Shown: positions 36,274 through 46,105, counted from the first letter of the stretch. The stretch is 64,000 nt of DNA from an uncultured Lachnospiraceae bacterium (GCA_947164605.1 CAMUXE010000011.1:19825-83824); one strand, 5' to 3'. Notes: generated by a model from the letters alone, not told the origin. Translations and numbers: made by a program.

Positions 36274-37557
36274 TTACTTGCTCTCAAGAATCTTATCAAG
36301 GCTTACAAGCTTAACGCAAAGCACGAAAATCTCAGCTGCCTGAGCCATCTCTTCTGGAGTTGGGAATGATGGAGCAATACGAATGTTTGAATCCTTTGGA
36401 TCCAAGCCATATGGGAATGTAGCACCAGCACCTGTCAATGTAAGACCTGCCTCCTTGCACTTAGCAACGATAGCCTTAGCACATCCTTCAAGTGCGTCAA
36501 ATGAGATGAAATATCCTCCAAGTGGTCTTGTCCACTCACCAATTTCAAGTCCGCCGAGTTCTGAATCAAGAACCTTAAGTGTAGCCTCAAACTTAGGTCT
36601 AAGCTCTGCAGCATGCTTCTTCATGTGCTCTTTAATTCCTTCAGCATTCTTAAAATATCTTACATGGCGAAGCTGGTTAAGCTTGTCATGACCGATAGTC
36701 TGGATTGTGAGTGACTTCTTTACATCATCAAGGTTAGCCTTTGAAGCTGCCATTACAGCCACACCTGAACCTGGGAAGCTAATCTTTGATGTTGAAGCAA
36801 ACTCAAATACTATATCTGGATTTCCAGCTTCCTCACAAAGTGAGATAATATCAAGGATCTCTGGCTGATTATCATCATAGAGGTGATGAACAGAATAAGC
36901 ATTGTCCCAGAAAATTCTGAAATCCTTAGCTGCTGGCTTAAGATTAGCAAATCTCTTTACAGTTTCATCAGAATATACATAGCCCTGTGGGTTAGAGTAC
37001 TTTGGAACACACCAAATGCCCTTAACTGCAGGATCATTGTTTACATACTCTTCAACCATGTCCATATCTGGGCCATTCTCAGTCATAGGAATTGTCACAA
37101 GTTCAAATCCAAAATGCTGAGTTACTGCAAAATGTCTGTCATAGCCAGGTGCAGGACATAAAAACTTTATCTTATCAAGCTTACACCAAGGTGTCTGGCC
37201 AAGGTAACCATGTGTATATCCTCTAGAAATCTGATCATACATAACATTAAGGCTGGAATTGCCATAAACGATTACGTTTTCAGGATTTGTATTAATCATT
37301 TCTGCCATAAGCTTCTTGGCCTCTGGAATACCTGTAAGTACACCATAGTTTCTGCAATCACTTCCATCCTCTGAATAAAGAAGAGAATCAGACTTAATAG
37401 CATCAATGATATCAAGTGAACAATCAAGCTGTTTTGCTGAAGGCTTTCCTCTAGACATATTAAGGCTAATTCCCTTACCCTTGACATCCTCATACTGCTT
37501 ATTTAACTCTTCTCTAAGCGCAAGAAGGTCTTCTTTGTTCATCTCTGAATATTTCAT
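36274..37557 (-). CDS. aminotransferase class I/II, aspartate-aminotransferase-like (PF12897 type)
   Basis: PLP-dependent enzyme of 427 residues. It matches the family with N-terminal GISLNMSRGKPSAKQLD, phosphate-site region VIVYGNSSLNVMYDQI, WCVPKYSNPQGYVYSD, PLP-contact IFWDNAYSVHHL, and the Schiff-base lysine in FASTSKISFPGSG. Members are annotated as aspartate aminotransferases of the MocR-like subgroup; the amino acid substrate here is not determinable. GGAG lies ten bases before ATG. Followed by a gene-free 290-bp stretch upstream that contains one terminator. Confidence 0.88.
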   Translation of the reverse strand: MKYSEMNKEDLLALREELNKQYEDVKGKGISLNMSRGKPSAKQLDCSLDIIDAIKSDSLLYSEDGSDCRNYGVLTGIPEAKKLMAEMINTNPENVIVYGNSSLNVMYDQISRGYTHGYLGQTPWCKLDKIKFLCPAPGYDRHFAVTQHFGFELVTIPMTENGPDMDMVEEYVNNDPAVKGIWCVPKYSNPQGYVYSDETVKRFANLKPAAKDFRIFWDNAYSVHHLYDDNQPEILDIISLCEEAGNPDIVFEFASTSKISFPGSGVAVMAASKANLDDVKKSLTIQTIGHDKLNQLRHVRYFKNAEGIKEHMKKHAAELRPKFEATLKVLDSELGGLEIGEWTRPLGGYFISFDALEGCAKAIVAKCKEAGLTLTGAGATFPYGLDPKDSNIRIAPSFPTPEEMAQAAEIFVLCVKLVSLDKILESK

Positions 37558-37744
37558 AGTTTAAGCTCCTTTTTAAAATTTAACTCAAATAAAAACCTTT
37601 TCAGGCCATATTTAGCGAGTACGATTGATATCATACAATGCCACCAGTAAAAATGCAAGGAAATATTATTTATTTGAAGTAATTAAAGCTGTTGGCATTT
37701 AAAATTTAGGTTTAAGTCAATTCTAATTAATATAATTAAGCACA

Positions 37745-37804
37745 AAAAATCCCCCTAAGGAAAATAATATCCAAAGGGTATCCATCTTTCCTTGGGGGAT
37801 TTTT
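37745..37804. terminator. bidirectional terminator
   Basis: AAAAATCCCCC-T-AAGGAAA at 37745-37763 pairs with TTTCCTTGGGGGATTTTT (37787-37804), one bulged base, A-run left and T-run right. Confidence 0.85.
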
Positions 37805-37849
37805 CATTTTTTAAATTTAAGGAAAAACAAAGCTTTTTTAAGAGTTCAA

Positions 37850-38065
37850 TTAAGCTCTCTTCTTAAGCACCTTGCTTGCAAGAAGAAAAAAAGCACTTGC
37901 TAAGAACAAGCCTGCAATCGGTTTTAAGTCCTTTATTCCCTTTGCAGCATAAATATCAAGAGTTTCAATACTTGTCAAATTTGAAATAGGAGTTAAATCA
38001 GTAATTCCTGCATTTCTTTCCAAACCCAAATAAGTTAAATTTGTACAATGGTACTTTGGTACCAA
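37850..38065 (-). pseudogene. remnant of a leucine-rich-repeat protein
   Basis: An open frame of 71 codons encodes the tail of an LRR surface protein: LTYLGLERNAGITDLTPIS, LTSIETLDIYAAKGIKDLKP, then a hydrophobic anchor LFLASAFFLLASKVLKKRA. There is no ATG; the frame opens at TTG two codons after a TAG. The rny terminator lies between it and the next gene, and no ribosome binding site is seen. It therefore looks like a 3' fragment left after deletion. Related LRR units occur in the secreted protein at 44960-45931. Confidence 0.75.
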
Positions 38066-38100
38066 AATCTAAGAAAAGCTATAATATTAATACAAGAACT

Positions 38101-38130
38101 AAAAAAGGTGTGGGTCTAAACCCACACCTA
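38101..38130 (-). terminator. rny terminator
   Basis: Perfect 10-bp stem AGGTGTGGGT (38106-38115) with ACCCACACCT, 4-base loop, followed by seven Ts on the minus strand. Confidence 0.92.
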
Positions 38131-38196
38131 AAAATTTAATCATAGTAACAGATTTATCATCTGTCATCTGAACTCACTAGTGAAACTATATCGAAA

Positions 38197-39753
38197 CTAC
38201 TTTGCATAGTCAACAACTCTTGACTCTCTGACTACGCTGACCTTAATTTGGCCAGGATATTCCATCTGACTCTCAATCTGTTTTGAAACATCCCTTGCAA
38301 GCAGTACCATATCTGAATCATTAACAGTTTCAGGAACTACCATAATACGAATCTCTCTACCTGCCTGAATAGCAAATGACTTATCAACTCCATCATAGGA
38401 ATTGGCAATATCTTCTAATTGTTTAAGTCTGTTTGTGTAAGTCTCCATTGTCTCACGTCTAGCACCAGGTCTAGCAGCTGATATAGCATCTGCAGCCTGT
38501 ACAAGACAAGCAATAAGGCTTTCTGGATCAACATCGCCATGATGTGATTCAATAGCATTGATTACAGTAGGCGATTCTTTGTATCGTCTTGCAATCTCAG
38601 CACCTAACTGTACGTGTGAGCCCTCAACCTCATGGTCAATAGCTTTACCAATATCATGGAGCAAACCAGCCCTCTTGGCAAGCTTTACGTCACAGCCAAC
38701 CTCTGCAGCTAAAAGTCCGCAGATTTGAGCCACTTCGATAGAATGCTTTAAAGCATTCTGACCATAGCTTGTTCTGTAGCGCATACGTCCTAAAAGTTTT
38801 ACAAGTTCTGGATGAACGCCGTTAACACCTACTTCAAGTGTAGCTGCTTCACCCTCTTCCTTCATAGTAACTTCTACTTCTTTCTGAGCCTTCTCAACCA
38901 TCTCTTCAATTCTAGCTGGATGAATACGACCATCAAGTATAAGCTTCTCTAAAGCAATTCTTGCAATTTCTCTCCTAACCGGATCAAAAGCAGAAAGTAC
39001 TACAGCTTCTGGAGTATCATCAATAATCAACTCAACACCAGTCATTGTCTCTAATGTACGAATATTTCTACCTTCTCTTCCGATAATTCTACCCTTCATC
39101 TCATCATTTGGTAGCTGAACTACTGAGATAGTTGACTCAGCAACATGATCAACAGCGCATCTCTGAATTGCAGATACAACTATTTCTTTTGCCTTCTTGT
39201 CAGCTTCTTCTTTAGCTCTGCTCTCATATGATTTAATCATGATAGCAGTTTCATGCTTTACATCATCTTCAACAGTCTTTAAAAGATATTCTTTTGCTTG
39301 TTCAGAGGTTAAACCTGAGATTCGTTCAAGTTCCTGCTGTCTTTTCTGTACTAGTTCATCAACCTTATGTCTCTGCAACTTAAGATCTTCCTCTTTTTTT
39401 GCAAGAGCCTGATCACGCTTTTCAACGGCTTCATTCTTCTTATCAAGAGTCTCTTCTTTAGTGAGAACACGGCGTTCATATTTCTGAACTTCCGCTCTTC
39501 TTTCTTTGGTCTCTTTCTCGAGCTCATTCTTACTTTTAAGACGCTCTTCCTTGACCTCCAAAAGTGCCTCTTTCTTAGTAGATTCAGCTGTCTTTACCGC
39601 CTCATCGATTATGTTACGAGCCTTGACATTAGCATCACCGATTGTCTCATTATTCTTCTTAGTGATTGACTTAGAAGCAAGAGTCCAGCTAATAGGTGTA
39701 ACAACGATAAGTGTTACAAGACATGTGATTATAGCAACCACAAGTACTGACAC
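38197..39753 (-). CDS. rny: ribonuclease Y
   Basis: Membrane-anchored endoribonuclease starting mRNA decay; 518 residues. N-terminal membrane helix ([18 protein letters not shown]), long charged coiled coil (about 35-190), KH domain ([19 protein letters not shown]) and HD domain ([17 protein letters not shown]). The start codon is GTG with AAGGAGG seven bases upstream. It follows recX by 64 bases, so it may be transcribed from recA-recX as well as from its own promoter. Confidence 0.96.
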   Translation of the reverse strand: MSVLVVAIITCLVTLIVVTPISWTLASKSITKKNNETIGDANVKARNIIDEAVKTAESTKKEALLEVKEERLKSKNELEKETKERRAEVQKYERRVLTKEETLDKKNEAVEKRDQALAKKEEDLKLQRHKVDELVQKRQQELERISGLTSEQAKEYLLKTVEDDVKHETAIMIKSYESRAKEEADKKAKEIVVSAIQRCAVDHVAESTISVVQLPNDEMKGRIIGREGRNIRTLETMTGVELIIDDTPEAVVLSAFDPVRREIARIALEKLILDGRIHPARIEEMVEKAQKEVEVTMKEEGEAATLEVGVNGVHPELVKLLGRMRYRTSYGQNALKHSIEVAQICGLLAAEVGCDVKLAKRAGLLHDIGKAIDHEVEGSHVQLGAEIARRYKESPTVINAIESHHGDVDPESLIACLVQAADAISAARPGARRETMETYTNRLKQLEDIANSYDGVDKSFAIQAGREIRIMVVPETVNDSDMVLLARDVSKQIESQMEYPGQIKVSVVRESRVVDYAK

Positions 39754-39817
39754 AGGAGCACCTCCTTATTCAATTTTCATTGCGCAAAACAACACTATAA
39801 TAATATACTCTACCAAG

Positions 39818-40450
39818 CTAATTGTCAAGGTTACAAAGCTCTTCAAATGCCTTTCTAATCAGACTTATTTCAAAACCTTTTCTATAAATAGAGGCAAATA
39901 TTTTTTGGCATGAATTATAATCTAAATCATTGGGATTCATGCCCTTGAGCTTCTTATCCAAAAGATTCTTTACTTGGCTTAACTCAGCATCCTCATTTTG
40001 CCCATAATATGACTCCATGGCCTCGTCTATTATTGAATCATCTATCCCTTTCAACTTAAGGAACTGTTCAATCTGGCGCCTACTCTTGGATTCAGCCTTA
40101 GCAGCTAGGTAATTATTCGCATATCTGGCATCATCTAGATAATGATAAGAGTCAATATAGGACAATGCTGCTTCAATTGCTTTCTTTGAGTAATAAAACT
40201 TCTCAAGCTTTTGAATCAACTCTTTTCTCGCATAATCCTTATCTTTCAGAAGATTCATAGCTCTTACTGTAGCCCTTTTTTTCAAGATTGCCTCAATTTC
40301 CTCGTATCTTCCTTCATCGAGTTCTTGCCCTTCTTTAAGTTGAAACTTCCTAATTTCTGTACTATATAGAGCAAAAGCTGGTTCATAATTAATATAAACC
40401 AGCTCTCTCTTTGAAGTTACTTGTTTAAGACTCGTAATCAAATACTCCAT
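39818..40450 (-). CDS. recX: RecA regulator RecX
   Basis: 210 residues of helical repeats, RecX family: ATVRAMNLLKDKDYARKELIQKL, AIEAALSYIDSYHYLDDARYA, and SRRQIEQFLKLKGIDDSIIDEAM. RecX binds RecA filaments and restrains them. Two bases behind recA, an arrangement found in many bacteria, so it is under the same LexA-type control. The N-terminal 65 residues before the first repeat are not distinctive. Confidence 0.92.
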   Translation of the reverse strand: MEYLITSLKQVTSKRELVYINYEPAFALYSTEIRKFQLKEGQELDEGRYEEIEAILKKRATVRAMNLLKDKDYARKELIQKLEKFYYSKKAIEAALSYIDSYHYLDDARYANNYLAAKAESKSRRQIEQFLKLKGIDDSIIDEAMESYYGQNEDAELSQVKNLLDKKLKGMNPNDLDYNSCQKIFASIYRKGFEISLIRKAFEELCNLDN

Positions 40451-40452
40451 AA

Positions 40453-41535
40453 TTATTCTTCTGTCTGCGCTGCCTTTCTAGTGCGCTTGCTTGCCTTTGT
40501 CTCTTCAGCTTCAGCAGCACTATCATCTTCCTGCTCAGCCTCAATCTTTTCAAAATAGTGTGCTCTCACCTTCATATCAACTGTCTCAAAGATATCTGGG
40601 TGCTGTTCTAAGAAGAGCTTAGCATTCTCTCTGCCCTGACCAATCTTCTCACCTTCATATGCGTACCAAGCACCGCTCTTCTGAATAACATCTATATCTG
40701 AAGCCAAGTCAAGTAAATCTCCTGATCTAGAGATTCCTTTACCAAACATGATATCAAACTCAGCAATCTTAAATGGTGGGGCTACCTTATTCTTTACAAC
40801 CTTTACTCTTGTTCTGTTTCCAATTACGTCTCCGCCCTGCTTGATTGAGTCAATCTTTCTAACATCAAGTCTTACAGATGAATAGAACTTGAGTGCTCTA
40901 CCACCGGTAGTTGTCTCAGGATTGCCAAACATAACACCAACCTTCTCACGAAGCTGGTTGATAAAGATTACAACACAGTTATTCTTACTTACAACTGGTG
41001 TGAGCTTTCTCAAAGCCTGAGACATAAGTCTAGCCTGAAGACCAACATGTGAGTCACCCATATCGCCATCAATTTCAGCCTTAGGAACGAGGGCTGCAAC
41101 TGAGTCCACGATAATTATATCTACAGCGCCAGATCTTACCATAGTCTCTGTAATCTCAAGAGCCTGCTCACCTGTATCTGGCTGTGAAATATATAAATTG
41201 TCGATATCTACACCAATATTCTTTGCATATACTGGGTCAAGAGCATGCTCTGCATCGATAAATCCTGCGATACCGCCCATCTTCTGAACCTCAGCAACCA
41301 TATGTAAAGCTACAGTAGTCTTACCACTCGATTCTGGTCCATATACTTCCACAATTCTTCCCTTTGGAACTCCGCCAAGTCCAAGAGCTATATCAAGGCT
41401 TAATGAACCTGTAGGAATAACCTCAACATTAAAATCAAGAGCGGACTCACCAAGTTTCATAACTGAGCCTTTACCAAACTGTTTCTCTATGTTAGCAAGT
41501 GCTGCCTCCAGCGCTTTCTTCTTCTCTTCTTCCAC
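40453..41535 (-). CDS. recA: recombinase RecA
   Basis: 360 residues. Walker [14 protein letters not shown], the family signature [13 protein letters not shown], and the [22 protein letters not shown] region are present; the C-terminus is the usual acidic tail ([16 protein letters not shown]). The start is GTG with GGAGG six bases upstream. Two SOS-box matches flank its promoter, so it is damage-inducible through LexA. Operon with recX. Confidence 0.98.
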   Translation of the reverse strand: MEEEKKKALEAALANIEKQFGKGSVMKLGESALDFNVEVIPTGSLSLDIALGLGGVPKGRIVEVYGPESSGKTTVALHMVAEVQKMGGIAGFIDAEHALDPVYAKNIGVDIDNLYISQPDTGEQALEITETMVRSGAVDIIIVDSVAALVPKAEIDGDMGDSHVGLQARLMSQALRKLTPVVSKNNCVVIFINQLREKVGVMFGNPETTTGGRALKFYSSVRLDVRKIDSIKQGGDVIGNRTRVKVVKNKVAPPFKIAEFDIMFGKGISRSGDLLDLASDIDVIQKSGAWYAYEGEKIGQGRENAKLFLEQHPDIFETVDMKVRAHYFEKIEAEQEDDSAAEAEETKASKRTRKAAQTEE

Positions 41536-41580
41536 TTTAATCCTCCATATGTGATCTTAATAAAATAATAAATCAGATTT

Positions 41581-41594
41581 CAAACATCTGTTCG
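41581..41594 (-). promoter_or_regulatory. LexA box 1 upstream of recA
   Basis: Minus strand CGAACAGATGTTTG, 12 of 14 matches to CGAACATATGTTCG, 46 bases before the recA start and just downstream of the -10 box. Confidence 0.75.
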
Positions 41595-41602
41595 ATAAAT
41601 GT

Positions 41603-41631
41603 ACAATATAACATTTATCTTCCCTTGTCAA
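41603..41631 (-). promoter_or_regulatory. recA promoter
   Basis: Minus strand -35 TTGACA (41631-41626), 17-base spacer, -10 TATTGT (41608-41603). It lies exactly between the two LexA boxes. The rest of the 344-bp gap (41536-41879) holds the boxes and a 12-bp repeat array and no gene. Confidence 0.7.
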
Positions 41632-41638
41632 GTTTTTT

Positions 41639-41652
41639 CGAAAATATGTTCG
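41639..41652 (-). promoter_or_regulatory. LexA box 2 upstream of recA
   Basis: Minus strand CGAACATATTTTCG, 13 of 14 matches to the Bacillus/clostridial SOS box, just upstream of the -35 box. Confidence 0.82.
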
Positions 41653-41788
41653 TTTTCCTTTTTTATTTCTATATAGTTTTCAGAATATCTATATTGATAG
41701 TATCATATGCTATTCCATTTGTAAATACATTTTATATCATTTATATAATTTACACACAATTGCAAATTTAATAATAAATCTAATTATT

Positions 41789-41848
41789 GAACTAATTTAA
41801 GAACTAATTTAAGAACTATGATTAGAACTATTTTTAGAACTGATAATA
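41789..41848. repeat. 12-bp degenerate tandem repeat, five copies
   Basis: GAACT recurs at 41789, 41801, 41813, 41825 and 41837, exactly every 12 bases; the first two units (GAACTAATTTAA) are identical. It lies in the 3' region of pgsA. Confidence 0.88.
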
Positions 41849-41879
41849 AATCTAACTATATTTGATAATATATCGAAGT

Positions 41880-42428
41880 TTAAGAGTCAGCTCCCTCAAG
41901 GAAAACCTTATAATTCTTAGCTATATAATCAATAAGAGAAATTATTGTCAGAGCCAGGGCTACATAGATTAAAATCAAATTAAGAATTTGGGCCCAATCA
42001 TATGGAAGTCCTATAATAAGCATAATTATCATAATCATCTGAAAGGTTGTCTTAAACTTGCCCCAATAGCTGGCAGCAATCACAACGCCCCTGTCAGAGG
42101 CAATAAGTCTAAATCCGCTAATTATAAACTCTCTAGCTATAATTATTATAACAATCCAGCCGGCCAATCTGCCCAAATCTGTCAAGGCAATCAAGGCTGA
42201 ACACACCAAAAGCTTGTCAGCAAGTGGGTCCATAAATCTACCGAAATTAGTGACCATATTGTACTTTCTTGCTATCTTTCCATCTAAGAGATCTGTCAGG
42301 CTGGCAATTATAAATATAGCCACTGCAATATAATCTCCATTTTTTCCAAAGATGCCACTATAGAGGAAAAAGAGGAAAAATGGAATCATAATAGTTCTCA
42401 AGATGGTAAGTTTATTAGGTAAATTCAT
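41880..42428 (-). CDS. pgsA: CDP-diacylglycerol-glycerol-3-phosphate 3-phosphatidyltransferase
   Basis: Membrane enzyme making phosphatidylglycerol phosphate; 182 residues. The CDP-alcohol phosphotransferase signature DGKIARKYNMVTNFGRFMD-PLADK is complete, with about four membrane helices. The ATG at 42428 overlaps the rimO stop codon (TAATG), so translation is coupled; the open frame reaches 42437 through a GTG. Confidence 0.95.
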   Translation of the reverse strand: MNLPNKLTILRTIMIPFFLFFLYSGIFGKNGDYIAVAIFIIASLTDLLDGKIARKYNMVTNFGRFMDPLADKLLVCSALIALTDLGRLAGWIVIIIIAREFIISGFRLIASDRGVVIAASYWGKFKTTFQMIMIIMLIIGLPYDWAQILNLILIYVALALTIISLIDYIAKNYKVFLEGADS

Positions 42429-43753
42429 TACAAGCACTCCCTTCCAACTAGATCATAATCTGTGGCCCCCTCTATGGTCACCTTAATCAAATCACCAGAC
42501 ATGTGATTTGCCTCAGTACTTACAAAAACTAAACCATCAACATCAGGAGCATCCTTATATGTACGTCCCACATATGTATCTTCATCCTCCAACTTGCCTT
42601 CAATCAAAACATCAAGAGTTTTAGACACCATATGTGCCGAGTTAGCAAGAGAAATCTGCTGCTGAAGCTGCATTATCTCATCTCTTCTTCTCTGCTTTAC
42701 TTCTTCATCCACCTGACCCTCAAATTTTGCAGCTGGAGTTCCATCTTCTCTCGAATATGTGAATACTCCCAATCTGTCAAATTCAACTTTTTTGACAAAA
42801 TCAAGAGTTTCCTTATGATCCTCTTCAGTCTCACCTGGGAAGCCTGAAATCAGGCTAGTTCTTAGTGCTATATCAGGAATCTTGCTCTTGATCATATCTA
42901 TCTTTTCAAGCAAATCCGCCTTGCTAGTTCTTCTGCCCATCATCTTTAGGACGTGGTCGCTGGCAGACTGTATAGGCATATCTATATAGTTAAGGACCTT
43001 ATCTTCTGACTTGATAGCCTCTATAAGTTCCTCATCAATTTCTTCTGGATAACAGTAAAGAAGTCTTATCCACTCAATTCCATCAATCTGGGCCAATTCA
43101 TGTAAAAGTTCAGGTAGGGCCTTGTGTCCATATATATCTACTCCATAAAGAGTAGTCTCCTGTGCAACCAGTATAAGCTCCTTTGTTCCTGCATTTGCCA
43201 GCTTTTTAGCCTCCTCTATAAGGTGTTCCTTAGAAAAACTTCTAAAGCTTCCTCTAACATAAGGAATTATGCAATAAGTACAGCGCTTATCACAGCCCTC
43301 AGCTATTTTTAAATACTCGTAATAACCAGCAGTTGTGATAACTCTGTCATCATCAGCTTCTACCACTCTGTCGACATCATCGATAACGCTCTGGCCTCTT
43401 CCCCTGAATACAGAATCTATAACCTCTGCAACCTTATCAATTGATGTTGTGCCAAGATAAGCATCTACCTCAGGCATTTCCTTCAAAATTTCATCCTTGT
43501 ATCTGTGAGCAAGACAACCAGCTACAATCAAAGCCTTACAAGCTCCATCTTTCTTGTGCTCAGCCATGCTAAGAATTGTATCTACACTCTCCTGTTTTGC
43601 CTCATCTATAAAACAACAAGTGTTGACTACAATGACGTCAGCCTCAAATTCATTATCAGTAAAGCCATATCCATGCTTTCTCAAAATACCAAGCATGGAC
43701 TCTGTATCTACTAAATTCTTGTCACAGCCAAGTGACACAAACATTACCTTCAT
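42428..43753 (-). CDS. rimO: ribosomal protein S12 methylthiotransferase
   Basis: Radical-SAM methylthiotransferase acting on Asp88 of S12; 441 residues, the RimO length. N-terminal UPF0004 domain with MFVSLGCDKNLVDTESM and NTCCFIDEAKQES, the radical-SAM motif CDKRCTYCIIP (CxxxCxxC), GFPGETEEDH, and a C-terminal TRAM domain. Start set at 43753 (MKVMFVSLG) with GGAG five bases upstream; the frame is open to 43840 without a ribosome binding site. Forms a unit with pgsA. Confidence 0.95.
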   Translation of the reverse strand: MKVMFVSLGCDKNLVDTESMLGILRKHGYGFTDNEFEADVIVVNTCCFIDEAKQESVDTILSMAEHKKDGACKALIVAGCLAHRYKDEILKEMPEVDAYLGTTSIDKVAEVIDSVFRGRGQSVIDDVDRVVEADDDRVITTAGYYEYLKIAEGCDKRCTYCIIPYVRGSFRSFSKEHLIEEAKKLANAGTKELILVAQETTLYGVDIYGHKALPELLHELAQIDGIEWIRLLYCYPEEIDEELIEAIKSEDKVLNYIDMPIQSASDHVLKMMGRRTSKADLLEKIDMIKSKIPDIALRTSLISGFPGETEEDHKETLDFVKKVEFDRLGVFTYSREDGTPAAKFEGQVDEEVKQRRRDEIMQLQQQISLANSAHMVSKTLDVLIEGKLEDEDTYVGRTYKDAPDVDGLVFVSTEANHMSGDLIKVTIEGATDYDLVGRECL

Positions 43754-43797
43754 ATATTCTCCAATCCTTATATCAACAGTCTTATTTGCATAAATTA

Positions 43798-43857
43798 ATC
43801 GTGCCGCTCCAAAAGGAAGGGCACGATATCTACTATACATTATATTTGATATAATGT
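43798..43857 (-). terminator. two hairpins between the lysozyme gene and rimO
   Basis: A 9-bp perfect inverted repeat (ACATTATAT at 43837-43845 and its complement at 43849-43857) and an 8-bp GC-rich stem (ATCGTGCC 43798-43805, GGCACGAT 43820-43827). Together they probably end the GH25 transcript; T-runs are weak. Confidence 0.55.
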
Positions 43858-43885
43858 GAATATTTAAAAGATTAAAATTAGCTAA

Positions 43886-44935
43886 TTAAAAACCTGCCAG
43901 CAAGCGATTCATAGTGATAACATCATCGATATCAACCACTACATCCTTGTTCAAGTCAGCTGCATCTTTATTAAAGTCGTCTAATTCTTCACCCATCACA
44001 TATTTTTTAGTAGCCACAAGATCAGCCACAGTCAGGTAGCTGTCTCCATCAACATCTCCAAGATCCGGGCCATCATCATATGGTCTGTACTCAAGGCTTA
44101 CATCTACACTATTATCATTGATGCCAGGGCAAGAATATTCGCTTGAATACTGCCAATAATCATATCTAGAATCATATGTGCACTCAGAATAGTACTGAGC
44201 AACCCATACCTTGCAATAATCAGGTACTAAGTCCATATTAATCACGCTTGTCATCCAATACTTGCTTGCATAGATCATAGGCTCATAGCCTCTTTCTCTA
44301 ACTCTCTCGGCAAATGCTGCAATTATGTATCCTCTCTCGTCAGGTCCCAAGTCATCGGTTCTAGTATCATCATATGAGATACCCTCCATATCCATGGCAA
44401 GAGGAAGTTGTGCACCGTATCTGTCTGCAGCATCAGCAAGATAATCAGCCTCTTCTCGTGCCTCATCCTCGTTTACTGCAAAGGTCACAAAATAATAACC
44501 AACATTAACGCCTGCATCCTTTGCCTGATTTATATTCTCTTCAAATTTGTAATCATCTCTGATATTTCCATACCAATAGCCTCTATATCCGACCTGAATA
44601 ATAGCTCTGTCAAAGCCCGCATTCTTTACAGCATACCAATCAATATCACCCTGATATCTTGATACATCCAAGGTATTGGTTGACATAAGAACTCCCTTAT
44701 CAGAGAATTCATACATAAGGCCACCGATTTCCTGAAGGCCTGTGACCCTCTCTCCATCTCTTATATAGTATTCATGATCTCCTATTTTATACCAGCCATC
44801 ACTAGCTGCAAAGGCTGAATTATACGAAAACGAACCAAGGATCAAGCTCAAAGCTGAGCTACACGCCATAAAGCGTATAAGCCTTGCTGCCTTTCTTGAA
44901 AATGTCCCAACCTTCTTTGAACTTTTAAAAATCAT
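43886..44935 (-). CDS. secreted GH25 lysozyme with dockerin
   Basis: 349 residues. Signal peptide to about 44 (SAFAAS), then one cell-wall-binding-like repeat (GWYKIGDHEYYIRDGERVTG, about 47-86), a glycoside hydrolase 25 muramidase domain (88-285), and a type I dockerin (GDVDGDSYLTVADL at 293-306; ADLNKDVVVDIDDV at 326-339). Catalytic residues are visible: Asp90 in LDVSRYQG, and Asp182/Glu184 in AMDMEG. It should cleave the glycan of peptidoglycan. The dockerin suggests display on a cohesin scaffold, a less usual place for a lysozyme. It lies 24 bases behind the LRR-dockerin gene, so both are probably co-expressed. Confidence 0.9.
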   Translation of the reverse strand: MIFKSSKKVGTFSRKAARLIRFMACSSALSLILGSFSYNSAFAASDGWYKIGDHEYYIRDGERVTGLQEIGGLMYEFSDKGVLMSTNTLDVSRYQGDIDWYAVKNAGFDRAIIQVGYRGYWYGNIRDDYKFEENINQAKDAGVNVGYYFVTFAVNEDEAREEADYLADAADRYGAQLPLAMDMEGISYDDTRTDDLGPDERGYIIAAFAERVRERGYEPMIYASKYWMTSVINMDLVPDYCKVWVAQYYSECTYDSRYDYWQYSSEYSCPGINDNSVDVSLEYRPYDDGPDLGDVDGDSYLTVADLVATKKYVMGEELDDFNKDAADLNKDVVVDIDDVITMNRLLAGF

Positions 44936-44959
44936 AAATACATAATACCTCCTGTATTT

Positions 44960-45931
44960 TTATTCCTTGATTACAATCTCCGTTGCATCCAATCTTCCAA
45001 TAATTATCTCTGCGATAGCCATAACATCATTGAGGTCAAATACTTTATCGTAATTATAATCTGCCTTATACATATTTACTTCAATCGTGTTAATGCCCAA
45101 AACCAACTGCTTTGCAAGAACTAAATCTAGTGAATCCACAACACCATCGTCGTTTAGATCACCCAAATACATTTTTTCTGTATCATCAGTATTAGTTCCA
45201 GACTGTTCTGATCCAGAACCACTTGTACTTCCCGAGCCTGATGTACTTCCTGAACCACCTGTAGAAGTATCACTTCCTGAAGAAGAGCTCTTAGAATTCA
45301 AGTAAGAAAGCCATGTTTTACCTTCAGTGTTAAGTGTATAGGTTGTTATACCACCACCCTGCTGCCTGCTTGCAGTAGTTTTGATATAAACAGGTGCATT
45401 TACTAAAGCACTTGGAAGATACCTATTAACCTCTGTTTTTGTCAATCTATTCTGAGACAGAATTAAGGTTGAATCAAATTGCCCATTTGCAGTCGCATTA
45501 GCAAGGTTATAACCACTATATTTTGAAATATAATTGTTAAGACTAGCCATATATTTTGAGTTAGCAAGACAACTTAAAGAATAAATCTCATTTCCTGTAA
45601 AATCGACATGCACGAGTTTCTCCAAATCTTTTATCTCACTTATATCTACAACACCACAGTTTGTGATTACAATTCTGTTTAAATTAGTAAAGTAATGCAA
45701 GCCTGTCAAAGTCATATTTTGGTTACTAATGCTTATTCCTGTTTTCTTATCGTAGCCTGTAACCATTCCTTCAGTAACTGTTACACCTGACTCCCTAATA
45801 AGTGTTCCGTTAAAAACTTTGGTCGACAAAGGCTCACCTTCTGCTTTTACAGTTGTTGGAATTGCTAAAACAAGACTACTTGCAGTCAAAATGCTCAATC
45901 CAAAAGCTAACACTTTCTTTAAATTGTTCAT
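44960..45931 (-). CDS. secreted leucine-rich-repeat protein with dockerin
   Basis: 323 residues. Signal peptide 1-30 (ending TVKAEG), a short LRR region (about 70-135; LTGLHYFTNLNRIVITNCGV, ISEIKDLEKLVHVDFTGNEI), a Ser/Gly-rich linker of about 35 residues (215-250), then a type I dockerin (GDLNDDGVVDSLDLVLAKQ and ADYNYDKVFDLNDVM). No catalytic motif is recognised; LRRs suggest binding. It is the first gene of a pair with the GH25 dockerin lysozyme. Confidence 0.87.
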   Translation of the reverse strand: MNNLKKVLAFGLSILTASSLVLAIPTTVKAEGEPLSTKVFNGTLIRESGVTVTEGMVTGYDKKTGISISNQNMTLTGLHYFTNLNRIVITNCGVVDISEIKDLEKLVHVDFTGNEIYSLSCLANSKYMASLNNYISKYSGYNLANATANGQFDSTLILSQNRLTKTEVNRYLPSALVNAPVYIKTTASRQQGGGITTYTLNTEGKTWLSYLNSKSSSSGSDTSTGGSGSTSGSGSTSGSGSEQSGTNTDDTEKMYLGDLNDDGVVDSLDLVLAKQLVLGINTIEVNMYKADYNYDKVFDLNDVMAIAEIIIGRLDATEIVIKE

Positions 45932-46041
45932 ATTATCTTTTCCTCCAAGAAATAAAACAACAAATTTACCAAGCTATTTTACCACACAAGATTTTTTTTA
46001 TCAATTTTTCACATAATATTTTTTATATCTAAAATTAATAA

Positions 46042-46087
46042 AAACCCATAATAGGCTATATAAGGAGGTTGTGCCTATTATGGGTTT
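46042..46087 (-). terminator. terminator of the 77-residue protein gene
   Basis: Perfect 15-bp stem AAACCCATAATAGGC (46042-46056) with its complement at 46073-46087, 16-base loop, followed by TTATT on the minus strand. On the plus strand the loop reads TAAGGAGG, a perfect Shine-Dalgarno, but no frame follows it. Confidence 0.85.
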
Positions 46088-46105
46088 AGCCATGTAATCT
46101 TAAAT

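Noticed and set aside
46057..46097. Perfect Shine-Dalgarno (TAAGGAGG) in a hairpin loop followed by ATG
   Set aside because: The ATG is followed at once by TAA, so no protein is encoded; the hairpin is better explained as the terminator of the minus-strand gene.
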